A stretch of 64,000 nt of DNA from Legionella septentrionalis (GCF_003989745.1 NZ_RZGS01000008.1:19739-83738), one strand, 5' to 3'; positions 8,931-19,253 are shown, counted from the stretch's first letter. Notes: a model not told the origin generated them from the sequence alone. Numbers and translations: made by a program.

Positions 8931-9754
8931 GCTGGAACATCCTCCTTGTGTTTGCCAAACAAGCGCCGTAATAATCCTTTACGTTCGTTGCTGATAAAGC
9001 GCATGGGTCTTTCTTCACCAAGAAATCGGGCAATTGCATCTTTGTAAGCAAGCCCGGCATCGCTATTTTCATCCAAAATAACTGGCGTACCTGTGTTGGA
9101 AGCTTTTAATACGGCTTTGGATTCCGGGATAATACCAATTAAAGGGATAGCTAAAATTTCCTTTACGTCCTGAACCGACAACATATCGCCTTTTTCAACC
9201 CGCTCGGCGTCATAGCGGGTGAGTAAGAGATGCTCTTGGACGCCTTGCCCTTCTTTCGCCCGCTTGGTTTTGCTGGCAAGAATGCCCAAAATTCGATCGG
9301 AGTCGCGCACCGAGGAAACTTCGGGGTTGGTGACCACAATGGCGTGATCGGCATAATACATTGCCATTAATGCGCCTGTTTCAATGCCGGCCGGAGAATC
9401 GCACACAATATAATCAAAATCCTTGGCTAATTCAGTCAAAACTTTTTCCACACCTTCAAGCGTCAAGGCGTCTTTATCCCGTGTTTGTGAAGCGGGTAAA
9501 ATGTAGAGTTCAGGAATGCGCTTGTCTTTTATGAGTGCTTGTTTCAAGGTGGCATCACCGTTAATGACGTTTACGAAATCATAAACCACGCGACGCTCAC
9601 AACCCATGATGAGATCAAGATTGCGCAGCCCGATGTCAAAGTCAATCACGACCGTTTTATGTCCGCGCAGTGCAAGACCGGATGAAATTGCCGCAGAAGA
9701 AGTAGTTTTACCTACGCCGCCTTTGCCTGATGTAATAACGATAATTTTAGCCAA
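8927..9754 (-). CDS. minD: Septum-site ATPase MinD, TTG start
   Basis: ParA/MinD-family ATPase that binds the membrane when ATP-bound and recruits MinC and MinE. From the TTG at 9754 the protein is 275 residues and begins [18 protein letters not shown], the canonical MinD start, with the deviant Walker A lysines at 11 and 16. The strong ribosome site AGGAAGG sits just upstream of this TTG, which argues against the longer frame that opens at 9781. The C terminus has the amphipathic membrane-targeting helix ([12 protein letters not shown]). The usual upstream partner minC is missing: the 320 bases upstream contain no gene and then guaB starts on the other strand. Confidence 0.94.
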   Translation of the reverse strand: MAKIIVITSGKGGVGKTTSSAAISSGLALRGHKTVVIDFDIGLRNLDLIMGCERRVVYDFVNVINGDATLKQALIKDKRIPELYILPASQTRDKDALTLEGVEKVLTELAKDFDYIVCDSPAGIETGALMAMYYADHAIVVTNPEVSSVRDSDRILGILASKTKRAKEGQGVQEHLLLTRYDAERVEKGDMLSVQDVKEILAIPLIGIIPESKAVLKASNTGTPVILDENSDAGLAYKDAIARFLGEERPMRFISNERKGLLRRLFGKHKEDVPA

Positions 9755-10016
9755 CGCTGAACCCTTCCTGTTAGTTGACAAAATGGTACAAAAAATATGC
9801 CTCCAGTTTACACATACTTGTTTGTTTTATTCAACTGTTTATTGTATTAAATTATTCCAAAAGCTCATTCCTGTATTGGCTAAGGGACGATTAGCTTTTG
9901 TGACTGGATATTCTTCTTAAAATATTCCTCGGCTATGCGTGCTGTTTGCGGCAATGCAGGATGCCGTATGATCAGCGAAACTCACGAAATATAATTATCT
10001 TTTTACTCGTCTTATA

Positions 10017-10045
10017 TTTATTGCCCGCGACAAAGATTGTATAAT
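10017..10045 (+). promoter_or_regulatory. Probable guaB promoter
   Basis: A perfect -10 TATAAT lies at 10040-10045 with a poor -35 (TTTATT, 10017-10022) 17 bases upstream. Transcription would start near 10052, giving a leader of about 25 bases. The leader carries the strong ribosome site AGGAGGTGG just before the guaB ATG. The rest of the 322-base minD-guaB gap shows no gene. Confidence 0.55.
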
Positions 10046-10076
10046 GTCTGGTTAATTTTAATTAACAGGAGGTGGT

Positions 10077-11549
10077 ATGCCACTTTCCATTATTCAACAA
10101 GCGTTGACTTTTGATGACGTTTTATTAGTTCCTGCTCATTCCACCATTCTTCCTAAAGAAGTTTCTTTAAAAACACGTCTAACAAGAGAAATTGAATTAA
10201 ACATGCCTTTAATCTCTGCTGCAATGGATACCGTTACAGAATCCAGGTTGGCAATTGCCATGGCGCAAGAAGGGGGGATTGGTATCATCCATAAAAACAT
10301 GAATATTCACGCGCAGGCGGAAGAAGTAAGGCGTGTTAAGAAATTTGAAAGTGGCATGGTAAAAGATCCCATTTCGGTGCCGCCCTCGCTTACTGTGCAG
10401 GAATTATTGGATGTCATGGCAAAACATAATTTTTCCGGTGTACCTGTCGTTGAAGGAGAACGATTGGTCGGTATTGTCACCAGCCGGGACATTCGTTTTG
10501 AGACGAATTTATCTTTGCCGGTATCTGCGGTGATGACGCCAAAAGAGCGCCTGGTTACCGTAAAAGAAGGGGCAAGTCGTGAGGAAATCCGCAGCCTCTT
10601 GCACAAACATCGGCTGGAAAAGTTACTGGTGGTGAATGATGCATTTTGTCTGCGCGGTTTGATCACGGTTAAAGATATCCAGAAGGCTAAAGAAAATCCT
10701 TTCGCTTGTAAGGACAGCTCGGAGCAATTGCGAGTTGGGGCAGCAGTAGGCGTAGGCGAAGGAACAGATGAACGCGTGGCGGCATTAGTAGATGCTGGCG
10801 TAGACGTTATCGTAGTCGATACGGCACATGGCCATTCTCAAGGCGTATTGGACAGGGTGAAATGGATTAAAAAGAACTTTCCTGATGTGCAAATTATCGG
10901 TGGAAACATTGCCACGGCAACGGCAGGCATGGACTTGGTCGCTGCAGGTGCTGATGCAGTAAAAGTTGGCATTGGCCCTGGCTCTATTTGCACCACCCGC
11001 ATCGTAACCGGCGTTGGGGTGCCGCAAATCACAGCCATTGCAAATGTTGCTGCGGGCCTCAAGGGGCAGGTTCCAGTCATTGCCGATGGCGGCATCCGTT
11101 TTTCCGGCGATATATGTAAAGCATTGGCAGTCGGTGCAAATACGGTCATGCTAGGGGGGATGTTTGCTGGTACGGAAGAGTCGCCTGGGGAAATTGAATT
11201 GTACCAAGGCCGCACTTATAAAGGGTATCGTGGTATGGGTTCCATCGGTGCAATGGCACAAGCGCAAGGTTCAAGCGATCGTTATTTTCAAGATGCTGCG
11301 CAAGGAGCTGAAAAATTAGTGCCGGAAGGCATAGAAGGCCGCGTGCCGTATAAAGGACCAGTGCAAACCATCATCCATCAAATGCTTGGAGGATTACGTT
11401 CCTGTATGGGATATACCGGGTGCAAAACCATTAAGGAAATGCATGAAAAAGTGGAATTTGTGCGTGTGACTAATGCTGGCATGCGCGAGTCGCATGTTCA
11501 CGATGTCAGTATCACTAAGCAAGCCCCCAATTATCAGGTTGATTCCTAA
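10077..11549 (+). CDS. guaB: IMP dehydrogenase
   Basis: Oxidises IMP to XMP with NAD, the committed step of guanine nucleotide synthesis. Length 490 is standard. The TIM barrel starts at the N terminus ([17 protein letters not shown]). It is interrupted by two CBS domains at about residues 95-205 ([17 protein letters not shown] and [13 protein letters not shown]). The catalytic loop [18 protein letters not shown] provides the active-site cysteine near residue 305. The flap region and C terminus ([11 protein letters not shown]) follow. It starts after AGGAGG and is followed 44 bases later by guaA, the classic guaBA operon, with tadA overlapping the end of guaA. Confidence 0.97.
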   Translation: MPLSIIQQALTFDDVLLVPAHSTILPKEVSLKTRLTREIELNMPLISAAMDTVTESRLAIAMAQEGGIGIIHKNMNIHAQAEEVRRVKKFESGMVKDPISVPPSLTVQELLDVMAKHNFSGVPVVEGERLVGIVTSRDIRFETNLSLPVSAVMTPKERLVTVKEGASREEIRSLLHKHRLEKLLVVNDAFCLRGLITVKDIQKAKENPFACKDSSEQLRVGAAVGVGEGTDERVAALVDAGVDVIVVDTAHGHSQGVLDRVKWIKKNFPDVQIIGGNIATATAGMDLVAAGADAVKVGIGPGSICTTRIVTGVGVPQITAIANVAAGLKGQVPVIADGGIRFSGDICKALAVGANTVMLGGMFAGTEESPGEIELYQGRTYKGYRGMGSIGAMAQAQGSSDRYFQDAAQGAEKLVPEGIEGRVPYKGPVQTIIHQMLGGLRSCMGYTGCKTIKEMHEKVEFVRVTNAGMRESHVHDVSITKQAPNYQVDS

Positions 11550-11593
11550 GCTCACGTTAAGAGAATACACCCTTTATTTAAGAAAGTTTTAAT

Positions 11594-13171
11594 ATGAAAA
11601 ATATCAAACAAAAACCCATTATTATTCTCGACTTTGGTTCGCAGTATACCCAGTTAATCGGCCGTCGCATTCGCGAAATGGGCGTTTATTGTGAAATTCA
11701 CCCGTTTGACGTGGAGGAGAGCGTTTTGCAGGCATTAGCTCCCTGCGGAGTCATTTTGTCAGGCGGGCCCTCTACTGTGATTCACGACGCCAATCCGCGC
11801 GCGCCATCCTGGATCTTTGCGGCTGGTATTCCGCTTTTGGGTATTTGTTATGGCATGCAAACCATGGCTGTACAGTTGGGAGGGCAAGTTGAATCTTCCG
11901 CTATTCGAGAATTTGGTTACGCTGAGTTAAGGTTACATGGCCATAGCCGGTTGCTGAGCCATATTGAAGACAGTGCAACAGCCGAAGGCGCTGCTCTTTT
12001 GGATGTATGGATGAGCCATGGCGATAAGGTCACCGTGCTGCCTCCAGGGTTTAAAGTCATTTGCGAAACCCGAAATGCTCCCATAGCCGGCATGGCGCAT
12101 GAAACGCGTCCCTGGTTTGGATTGCAGTTTCACCCGGAAGTTACGCACACGTTGCAAGGTACACGTATTTTACAACGATTTGTAATTGACATTTGCCAGG
12201 CACAAACGAACTGGACTTCGGATCATATTATTGAACAGGCAATTGCCAAAATCAGGCAGCAAGTGGGCGATGATCATGTGTTGCTCGCTTTGTCCGGTGG
12301 TGTGGATTCTTCGGTGGTTGCCGCTTTGTTGCATCGAGCGCTTGGCGAGCAATTGACTTGTGTTTTTGTGGATACGGGATTATTACGCCTCAATGAAGCC
12401 GAGCAAGTCATGACCATGTTTGGCCAACACATGGGCATTAAAATCATAGCGGTAAATGCTGAGGAAAAATTCCTAAAAGCCCTGCAGGGGGTTACTTGTC
12501 CTGAAACCAAGAGAAAAATTATCGGGCGAACGTTTATTGACGTGTTTGAGCAAGAAGCCAAGCGGCTTGATAAGATAAGCTGGCTCGCGCAGGGAACCAT
12601 CTACCCCGATGTAATTGAATCCGCTGCGACGCACATAAAAGGTGGAGCCGAAGTGATTAAATCGCATCATAATGTCGGCGGGTTGCCTGAAGTGATGAAT
12701 TTAAAGTTACTGGAACCCATCCGGGAGTTATTTAAGGATGAAGTGCGCAAAATAGGTTTGGAACTTGGATTGCCTTATGAAATGGTTTATCGGCATCCAT
12801 TTCCTGGCCCTGGTTTGGGTGTTCGCATTTTGGGCGAAGTTAAAAAAGACTATGCGGATATTTTACGGCAGGCAGATGCTATATTTCTCGACGAATTACG
12901 GGCTGCGGGCTTATACCATGAAGTAAGCCAGGCTTTTGCCGTTTTTTTACCGGTACGCAGCGTAGGTGTCATGGGAGATGGTCGCCGTTATGATTTTGTT
13001 ATTTGTTTACGTGCAGTGAAAACGATTGATTTCATGACAGCGGAATGGGCTGAATTACCCTGGAATTTTTTAGCGCATGTTTCCAATCGTATTATTAATG
13101 AAGTAGCTGGAGTTTCCAGAGTGACTTATGATATTTCCGGGAAACCGCCGGCTACCATTGAGTGGGAATAA
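11594..13171 (+). CDS. guaA: GMP synthase, glutamine-hydrolysing
   Basis: Converts XMP to GMP using glutamine and ATP. The 525-residue protein has an N-terminal class I glutamine amidotransferase with nucleophile Cys85 (GICYGMQ) and the downstream FHPEVTH histidine/glutamate pair. An ATP-pyrophosphatase domain follows with the PP-loop LSGGVDSSV, and the GMP synthase dimerisation domain ends in the typical PPATIEWE. It is the second gene of the guaBA operon. Its stop codon shares one base with the tadA start (TAATG), so tadA is likely translated by coupling. Confidence 0.97.
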   Translation: MKNIKQKPIIILDFGSQYTQLIGRRIREMGVYCEIHPFDVEESVLQALAPCGVILSGGPSTVIHDANPRAPSWIFAAGIPLLGICYGMQTMAVQLGGQVESSAIREFGYAELRLHGHSRLLSHIEDSATAEGAALLDVWMSHGDKVTVLPPGFKVICETRNAPIAGMAHETRPWFGLQFHPEVTHTLQGTRILQRFVIDICQAQTNWTSDHIIEQAIAKIRQQVGDDHVLLALSGGVDSSVVAALLHRALGEQLTCVFVDTGLLRLNEAEQVMTMFGQHMGIKIIAVNAEEKFLKALQGVTCPETKRKIIGRTFIDVFEQEAKRLDKISWLAQGTIYPDVIESAATHIKGGAEVIKSHHNVGGLPEVMNLKLLEPIRELFKDEVRKIGLELGLPYEMVYRHPFPGPGLGVRILGEVKKDYADILRQADAIFLDELRAAGLYHEVSQAFAVFLPVRSVGVMGDGRRYDFVICLRAVKTIDFMTAEWAELPWNFLAHVSNRIINEVAGVSRVTYDISGKPPATIEWE

Positions 13172-13626
13172 TGGTAAAAGATGATATTTTTTGGATGCGG
13201 CAAGCGTTGCAATTGGCACAAAAAGCAAAGGAGCAGGGAGAGATTCCCGTAGGCGCTGTGTTGGTCAGCAGGGATGGCGAATTGTTAGGGGAAGGTTGGA
13301 ATCAAGTTCTACAAACCCAGGATCCTTGCGCTCATGCAGAGCTTATGGCCATCCGTACAGCAGCAAGCTGCCTGCAAAACTATCGTTTACTAGATTGCAC
13401 TCTATACGTTACTCTGGAACCTTGTTGCATGTGTGCAGGTGCTATGGTGCATGCGCGCATTAAGCGCCTGGCATTTGCCACCCGCGATTTAAAAGCAGGA
13501 GCGGCTGGTTCTGTCTTTAATCTCCTGCATGGGTATCCATTAAACCATAGGGTGCAAATTGATGAGGGTTTTTTACAAAAAGAATGCGCTGATTTGCTGA
13601 GTAATTTTTTTGAAGCACGCCGATGA
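13171..13626 (+). CDS. tadA: tRNA-specific adenosine deaminase TadA
   Basis: Deaminates the wobble adenosine of tRNA-Arg(ACG) to inosine. The protein is 151 residues from ATG 13171. It has the deaminase zinc motifs His55-Ala-Glu57 (CAHAELMAI) and Cys85/Cys88 (EPCCMCAGA), with Glu57 as the proton shuttle. An in-frame GTG nine bases earlier would lie inside guaA and is unlikely. It overlaps guaA by one base, and its stop is one base from the stop of the convergent glnD gene. There is no room for a terminator outside the coding sequences. Confidence 0.94.
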   Translation: MVKDDIFWMRQALQLAQKAKEQGEIPVGAVLVSRDGELLGEGWNQVLQTQDPCAHAELMAIRTAASCLQNYRLLDCTLYVTLEPCCMCAGAMVHARIKRLAFATRDLKAGAAGSVFNLLHGYPLNHRVQIDEGFLQKECADLLSNFFEARR

Positions 13627-13627
13627 T

Positions 13628-16231
13628 TCACATGTTGCTTATTTCCACAATAAGCTTGTGGCGAAGCGTGTTTTGTTCTTCCTGGGTTAACAGCATCCCA
13701 AGAGGATTCGTTATTGAAAACATGTCTTCCACTCGCTCCCCGGCAGTCGCAATTTTAGCGCTGTGCAAGTGAATTTTTTCCCGCAGAAACACATGGCTGA
13801 TTCTTGCCAGCAAGCCAGGTTTATCCGCAGTGATTAGAAACAGGCACGTGAGGTTGTTTTCTTCATCTTCGGTAAAGGTAATTTGAGGTTTTAATTTAAA
13901 ATGCGCCTGGATTCTTGAGATCCGCCGTTGGGAAATATTGGGAAGATGTTTAGCATGCAATTGCTTGGTTAGATCGTGCTGGACTTGCACTGTTTTTTGC
14001 TCATCGAGGAATGCTTGATCATTTTCATTCAAAATAATGTAGGTATCTAAATCAAATTGATTGTCGCAAGTTAAAATGGTTGCTTCCTGAATGGTGAGAT
14101 GATGATTGTTAAGTACTGTAGTGGTCACGGTGAAGCGTTCATCACGATGCGGCATGTAGATGAATACTTCCGTCCCTCCCTGGCTGTGATGCGGCATGAT
14201 CATGACTAATGGAAATTGTTCGCAAGTTAAGATAGCTTTTGTGTGCCTTGCAATCACTTCAGAAGATTCGTGTAAAAAATATTTGCTTTTAAAAAATTGC
14301 CATAATTGATTTACCTTTTTTTTCTGAATAGGTTCTGCCGATAAAATAGTTAATGCTTCTTTTTGGCGCGAAGCAACTAAAGCTGCTTCATCCAGTAAAG
14401 TTTTTTTCTGCTGCATGGCTTGCTTTGTATTGAAATATAATTCTTTTAGCAATGAATCCTTCCATGCGTTCCACAATCCCGGGTTTGTCCCGCAAATATC
14501 TGCCACGGTTAACAGATAAAGGTAATCAAGATAATGTTCTTCAGGAAATTGTTTGCAAAATTGTTGAATGGTTTTTGGGTCATAAATATCTTTGCGTTGG
14601 GCAGTATGTGACATTAAAAGATGGTTGCAAACCAGCCATATCAAAAGCTCTTTGTCCGCTTTACTTAATCCATGCAGTTCCGAAAACTTTTTTGCTTCTT
14701 CGGCAGCCAAGAGAGAATGATCTCCACCGCGTCCTTTTGCAATATCATGAAAAAGGGCGGCAAGATAAATTATATTGCGCATGGGCAGCTGCGACATAAG
14801 CTGATTGCATAAAGGGAATTGCCGTGCATAGTTTGATTCTAAAAACCGCCCCAGATTACGGATAACGAATAAAGTATGCTGATCCACCGTAAAAACATGG
14901 AAAAGATCATATTGCATCTGACCGGTGACCATGGCAAACGCTTCAAGATAGTAATCCAGTACACCATAGCGGCTCATAAGCTGTAGAGCATTGTAAGGAT
15001 TATTTTCAGTTTGAAAGATTTCAAGAAATATTTTTTTTACAATTGTGGATGCACAAAATCGTCTATCAATTAAATAAAGATGTTGCCTAATCAGGCGCAC
15101 GGTACTGGCCCGAATACCGTCAATGTCAGGAGTTTTGGCAATCCACAAGAAAATTTCTAACAGCGTGTATGGTTTTTGCGCAAACAGCTTGGCATGCTTT
15201 ATTTCGATGTAATCATTGGCTAGCTGGAAGGACTCATTTAAAGGAATGAGTTTTTGCTTCTGGTGGTAAACAATGGTTTCTGCAAACCATTGCTGCAGCA
15301 TTTCGTTTAATTCACGGCTACGCTTGAGTATTTTAAAATAAGCTTTCATAAATTGTTCAATGGCGAGGGATTCGGCATTATCTTGATAATTAAACAAAGC
15401 AGCCAATTTGATTTGATGATCAAATAGCAGGCGATCTTCTTTTTTTTGCGCGATTAAATGCAAAGCGAAGCGAATGCGCCACAAAAAATGCTGGCAATGC
15501 ATCAGCTCTTCATATTCTTTCGAAGTAATAAACCCGTAGTGGATACCATCTGAGAAGTGTTTGACAGCAAAGTGGCGCTTGCTGATATGAGCCAAAACTT
15601 GGATGTCGCGTAATCCGCCAGGCCCGTTTTTGACATTCGGTTCAAGGTTGTAGGCGGTTTCTCCGTATTTGGCATAACGCTGCCCCTGTTCTTTTTGTTT
15701 GGCGAAAAAAAAATCTTCGCTTCGCCACATGTGCAGGGGATGAGTCTTGTATGTTAATTCTTCCATTAAAGCGCTGCGCCCAAACAGCAAGCGCATATCG
15801 AGAATGCTTGAAATAACACTCAAATCCTCGTTGGCCAATTCAGCGCAAGCAGCCACCGTTGTAATTTGGTGACTCACTTCAAGTCCTGTATCCCAACAAT
15901 CCTGGATGAATAATTGGGCTCGTTGTATGAGAGCTTGATCCGTCGGCTCCTCATGCAACAATAACAAATCAATATCCGAGTAAAGTTGCAACTCACGCCG
16001 ACCATAACTTCCTAAAGCTAATAAACAAATCGCATTGTTTTGCCCAAGTTCATGCTTATGGAAGAGAATTCCCAATAATTCATCAATCCCTGTAACCAGC
16101 TTTTGCGTAAGTGAAACAATGTTTGTTTTTTGCAAAAACTCTTGCCGCAACTCTTCCTTGAATTGCTTAAGGCGCTGCTTTAAGGAAAGTTTATCGTTCT
16201 TCGTTCCGTAAAGTGAGGATTTCAACTCCAT
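13628..16231 (-). CDS. glnD: PII uridylyltransferase / uridylyl-removing enzyme
   Basis: Glutamine sensor that uridylylates and deuridylylates PII proteins and so controls nitrogen metabolism. Domains in the 867 residues: nucleotidyltransferase with GSYGRREL at about 74-81 and catalytic Asp86/Asp88 (SDIDLLLL); a PII-uridylyltransferase-associated helical domain; an HD hydrolase domain with FHDIAKGRGGDHS near residue 490; and two C-terminal ACT domains (VFIYMPHRDERFTVT and LITADKPGLLARISHVF) that bind glutamine. Its start at 16231 overlaps the end of map by 41 bases, with only a weak ribosome site, so a later start is possible. map-glnD order is conserved in gammaproteobacteria. Confidence 0.94.
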   Translation of the reverse strand: MELKSSLYGTKNDKLSLKQRLKQFKEELRQEFLQKTNIVSLTQKLVTGIDELLGILFHKHELGQNNAICLLALGSYGRRELQLYSDIDLLLLHEEPTDQALIQRAQLFIQDCWDTGLEVSHQITTVAACAELANEDLSVISSILDMRLLFGRSALMEELTYKTHPLHMWRSEDFFFAKQKEQGQRYAKYGETAYNLEPNVKNGPGGLRDIQVLAHISKRHFAVKHFSDGIHYGFITSKEYEELMHCQHFLWRIRFALHLIAQKKEDRLLFDHQIKLAALFNYQDNAESLAIEQFMKAYFKILKRSRELNEMLQQWFAETIVYHQKQKLIPLNESFQLANDYIEIKHAKLFAQKPYTLLEIFLWIAKTPDIDGIRASTVRLIRQHLYLIDRRFCASTIVKKIFLEIFQTENNPYNALQLMSRYGVLDYYLEAFAMVTGQMQYDLFHVFTVDQHTLFVIRNLGRFLESNYARQFPLCNQLMSQLPMRNIIYLAALFHDIAKGRGGDHSLLAAEEAKKFSELHGLSKADKELLIWLVCNHLLMSHTAQRKDIYDPKTIQQFCKQFPEEHYLDYLYLLTVADICGTNPGLWNAWKDSLLKELYFNTKQAMQQKKTLLDEAALVASRQKEALTILSAEPIQKKKVNQLWQFFKSKYFLHESSEVIARHTKAILTCEQFPLVMIMPHHSQGGTEVFIYMPHRDERFTVTTTVLNNHHLTIQEATILTCDNQFDLDTYIILNENDQAFLDEQKTVQVQHDLTKQLHAKHLPNISQRRISRIQAHFKLKPQITFTEDEENNLTCLFLITADKPGLLARISHVFLREKIHLHSAKIATAGERVEDMFSITNPLGMLLTQEEQNTLRHKLIVEISNM

Positions 16232-16955
16232 GTTCAGTCACCAGTAAAGTATGTTCCCATTGTGCTGAAAGGCTGTGATCTTTCGTGACAACCGTCCAAT
16301 TATCAGGCAGCAGGCGAGTTTGATATTTACCGGCATTAATCATCGGTTCGATGGTAAAAGTCATGCCTGGGCGCAATACTTCCCCGGTTCCTGGCGTACC
16401 GTAGTGCAAGACTTGCGGGTCTTCATGAAAAATACGGCCAATCCCGTGGCCACAATATTCACGTACGACAGAGCAGCGGTTTTTTTCCGCATGCTGCTGA
16501 ATCGCATGCCCGATATCCCCCAAGCGAACCCCTGGCTTTACCAGGTCGATGCCAATAAAAAGACATTCATGGGCGATTTTAACCACATGCGCTGCTTTGA
16601 TGGAAGGGGTGCCAACCAAGAACATTTTGCTGGTATCGCCATGATAGCCATCTTTAATGACGGTGATATCAATATTAATGATGTCACCGTTTTTTAATGC
16701 TCTTTTGCCGGGAATGCCATGGCAGACAACATGATTGATCGATGTACAAATGGATTTGGGAAAACCATTATAATTTAAAGGGGCAGGGATCGCTTTTTGT
16801 TCATTTACAATGTAATCATGGCAAATGGAATTCAATTCATCCGTAGTAATACCTTCCTGCACGTGCGGGCCAATCATCTCCAATACTTCGCCCGCCAGGC
16901 GTCCAGCCACCCGCATTTTTTCAATTTCATCCGCTGTTTTAATTGTTACTGCCAT
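16191..16955 (-). CDS. map: Methionine aminopeptidase type I
   Basis: Removes the initiator methionine from nascent proteins. Length 254 fits type Ia enzymes. The five metal ligands can be traced: two aspartates in INIDITVIKDGYHGDTSKM, His in GHGIGRIFHEDP, Glu in FTIEPMINAG and Glu in AQWEHTLLVT. It heads the minus-strand map-glnD unit and faces away from the rpsB cluster. Two unrelated genes occupy the interval to rpsB, where many gammaproteobacteria have only a short divergent promoter region. Confidence 0.96.
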   Translation of the reverse strand: MAVTIKTADEIEKMRVAGRLAGEVLEMIGPHVQEGITTDELNSICHDYIVNEQKAIPAPLNYNGFPKSICTSINHVVCHGIPGKRALKNGDIINIDITVIKDGYHGDTSKMFLVGTPSIKAAHVVKIAHECLFIGIDLVKPGVRLGDIGHAIQQHAEKNRCSVVREYCGHGIGRIFHEDPQVLHYGTPGTGEVLRPGMTFTIEPMINAGKYQTRLLPDNWTVVTKDHSLSAQWEHTLLVTEHGVEILTLRNEER

Positions 16956-17182
16956 AGTTAAATCCGCAAAAACTTAAATAATAACATAATGAAAGGAACA
17001 GCAGAATCTTACTTTGCCAGCTTATTCTCATGGTTAAAGCAAGTAAAGAGCAATTCGGCGAGTCTAAGGCAATCAGTGGTTTGGCCAGTAGTGCAAGAGC
17101 GGCCCAAAGATATTTAAAATAGAGTTATGTTGTGCCCCCACGCAGGCACGTATGAAATATCTTTGTCGATTCTGCCCAAATA

Positions 17183-17211
17183 TTTAACTATTGCACGTAA
17201 ATTGCTATAAT
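17183..17211 (+). promoter_or_regulatory. Extended -10 promoter for the 17240 gene
   Basis: A perfect TATAAT (17206-17211) is preceded by TGC, giving an extended -10, with a weak -35 TTTAAC (17183-17188) 17 bases upstream. The predicted start near 17218 leaves a leader of about 22 bases before the ATG at 17240. Confidence 0.55.
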
Positions 17212-17239
17212 TAAGCTATTAAAAACTCTGGAAATGCTC

Positions 17240-18382
17240 ATGAGACAGTATTATGAAAACTGGTTCCTTCGTTTTTTAAGGTGGCCGAAGGAGAAGCTTT
17301 TTGGTTTGGATTATCATTATTGGGCTTACAGAAATTCCTATGCTGTTGAAAAGCGTGAGCCAATAGACAATTTTTTTTATAAAATTCCTCTGTTTTTTTT
17401 GTATTTACTGTTTAACCCGATTGCTTTTATTGTGGAAAAGATTAATCACTTATTGTTTCCTTTCCAGGTTCTTAATCCCGAACAGCAAGCGTTGGTGGAA
17501 CATAATAATGTCATAGCAGATAACCAGAATGATAAATTGGCAAAATTTCATGAGGCCGAGGAAGAATTATTCTTTGAAGTTATAAAATTACAAAGTAAAT
17601 TTACTTGTGAGGAAGATTGGAAAGAACCGAAGTTGCTTAATGAATTTAATTCATTGTTTACAAAGTCAGCTCATAATTTTCTCTATTTCATCCATGTCGT
17701 TAAAGATGCAGTTAAAAAAGACGGCATGCAAGATGTGGCTATTAGTTTGTTGTATTCTACTCATCGCCAGAATCAAAATTTAGCACACGAAGGCGCTTTT
17801 TCTGCATTCGTGGAGCTTTATCATTTTGCCAGGAGTAAAGCGTGTTTTTCAAGCTTATGCACGCAAAAAAGTTTGACCACTGTTGAGCCTAGCCGGCAGT
17901 TATTCTCGACAACTGTCGACTATGATGAGTACTGGGTACTTGAAAAACACCCTGAATTTTTGCAAGAAGGAACGCTGCAAAATAGCTGGCGGTTAATGTT
18001 TAACACCTGTGTGGAATTATTTGAAAAAGAAATCAAACCTCATGGCGAAATCATAAACATGATGATTGACACACAGGGTGAAGTAGTTAAAAACCGGTTT
18101 TTTCGCTGGTTATGTAAAGATGAACCGGTAAATTCAAATCGTGAATCCCCTTTTATACCATACCCTCTTAACGGTGAAAGATATCCATGTTATAGTGATA
18201 ATCCTTCCTATATTCTGGGCAACATGGAACGCGGATCTACTCCAGAATTTAAAGCCAAAGTGAAGGCATTTTATCAGAGTCCTGCATCTTTTTTTAGTTC
18301 TGGCCACACTTTCTTCTCTGTTTCTCAGGTTAAAAAGGTGGATGCCGAACCAGAAGCAAGCCACAGCATGAGCCCTAACTGA
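17240..18382 (+). CDS. Unknown protein, candidate effector
   Basis: I do not recognise this 380-residue protein. The N terminus is rich in aromatic and basic residues. A long hydrophobic stretch near residues 45-75 (FFLYLLFNPIAFIVEKI) could be a membrane hairpin. The rest is soluble, alpha-helical and acidic, ending in a polar tail (EPEASHSMSPN). I prefer ATG 17240 over 17234 because GGAA at 17229-17232 is correctly spaced only for the later codon. It has its own extended -10 promoter and no operon partner, lying between map (divergent) and a Spy-like gene (convergent). An orphan protein of this style in a Legionella-like genome may be a type IV secretion substrate, but nothing in the sequence proves it. 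Confidence 0.65.
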   Translation: MRQYYENWFLRFLRWPKEKLFGLDYHYWAYRNSYAVEKREPIDNFFYKIPLFFLYLLFNPIAFIVEKINHLLFPFQVLNPEQQALVEHNNVIADNQNDKLAKFHEAEEELFFEVIKLQSKFTCEEDWKEPKLLNEFNSLFTKSAHNFLYFIHVVKDAVKKDGMQDVAISLLYSTHRQNQNLAHEGAFSAFVELYHFARSKACFSSLCTQKSLTTVEPSRQLFSTTVDYDEYWVLEKHPEFLQEGTLQNSWRLMFNTCVELFEKEIKPHGEIINMMIDTQGEVVKNRFFRWLCKDEPVNSNRESPFIPYPLNGERYPCYSDNPSYILGNMERGSTPEFKAKVKAFYQSPASFFSSGHTFFSVSQVKKVDAEPEASHSMSPN

Positions 18383-18501
18383 TAGCTTAGGGAGAGTAGA
18401 TGGATGCTGGTTTTATTCCAACGGCAACTTTGCTTGCTAAATTGATGCTGGAGAAGTGTCGCAGTGGTGTGAAATTTTGGCAATATATACTGATGGTAAT
18501 C

Positions 18502-18535
18502 AAAAAACACGTAGAGGCAGAATCCTGCCTCTACG
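18502..18535 (-). terminator. Rho-independent terminator of the Spy-like gene
   Basis: A perfect 11-bp stem, CGTAGAGGCAG (18510-18520) with CTGCCTCTACG (18525-18535) around AATC. Read on the minus strand it is followed by TGTTTTTTG, a T run, directly after the stop of the Spy-like gene. Confidence 0.85.
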
Positions 18536-18548
18536 CTAAACAGATGGA

Positions 18549-19001
18549 TTAATCGTCGTGAGAATCATCATCCATTTCTTGGGATTTCTCTTGTTCCCAC
18601 TTGTCCATCATGGCAGCAAATTTTGCTTTTTGTTGAGCATCTAAAACATTGTAAATTTGATTTTTCATCATGATCTTAGCTTTCATTTTAGAAGCCATTA
18701 ATTCTTTTTTCTGGTTAATCAATTGATCAAGCTTTGCTTCATCCATTTTTTCTGAACGAACAAGCTCTTTCATTTGTTTCTTCAGGGACATCATTTCTTC
18801 GCGCTTGGCTTGCATATTGGATTTTGCATTATCTTTAATTTCCTTGATTTTGGTTTGCTGCTCGGGCGTCAGGTTAAGCTCTTGCATCATCTTTTTCATA
18901 TGCATGCACGTGCAGTGACCATCACCTTTGTTAGCAAAAGTAACCGGGCTAAATGCCAATGAAAGGGCAAGCAATGGCAATAAAATAATTTGTTTCATCA
19001 T
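18549..19001 (-). CDS. Spy/CpxP-family periplasmic protein
   Basis: Small periplasmic helical protein related to the chaperone Spy and the envelope-stress modulator CpxP. The 150 residues start with a clear signal peptide (MMKQIILLPLLALSLAFSPVTFA). The mature part has the family LTxxQ motif (LTPEQQTKIKEI) and then a long Lys/Met/Glu-rich helical region, ending in an acidic and histidine-bearing tail (EMDDDSHDD) that might bind metal. There is a good ribosome site (AAGGAAG) six bases before the first ATG. It is monocistronic with its own terminator. Whether it is a chaperone, a metal-resistance protein or a stress sensor cannot be decided from sequence alone. Confidence 0.85.
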   Translation of the reverse strand: MMKQIILLPLLALSLAFSPVTFANKGDGHCTCMHMKKMMQELNLTPEQQTKIKEIKDNAKSNMQAKREEMMSLKKQMKELVRSEKMDEAKLDQLINQKKELMASKMKAKIMMKNQIYNVLDAQQKAKFAAMMDKWEQEKSQEMDDDSHDD

Positions 19002-19207
19002 GTTTATCTTCCTTAGGTTGATTATTTATTCTTTATAAAATTATCTCTTTGCACGGCAATTACAAAGAGTAAACCGTGACGCACTTAGTATAGACATAAT
19101 TCCAGATTTGCCAAGATATAAGGCTGGTACAGATAAGTGATGAAGAGGTAATAAGCCATCATTGCAAGAACTTATAGGTCATGTAAATGACTTGTCTTCA
19201 ATATAAA

Positions 19208-19236
19208 TTGCTGCCACCCGTTGATTGTGCTATGAT
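19208..19236 (+). promoter_or_regulatory. Probable rpsB promoter
   Basis: -35 TTGCTG (19208-19213) and -10 TATGAT (19231-19236) are separated by exactly 17 bases and followed by a GC-rich start region (CCCGCGC), a discriminator typical of stringently controlled ribosomal promoters. This would place the start near 19243, giving a leader of about 113 bases. Confidence 0.72.
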
Positions 19237-19253
19237 TCCCGCGCTTTAACTAC

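Noticed and set aside
9755..9781. Nine-residue extension of MinD to an ATG at 9781
   Set aside because: The TTG at 9754 directly follows AGGAAGG and gives the canonical [13 protein letters not shown] start.
9606..9920. 104-codon plus-strand frame over the minD start
   Set aside because: Antisense to minD and its promoter, no family features.
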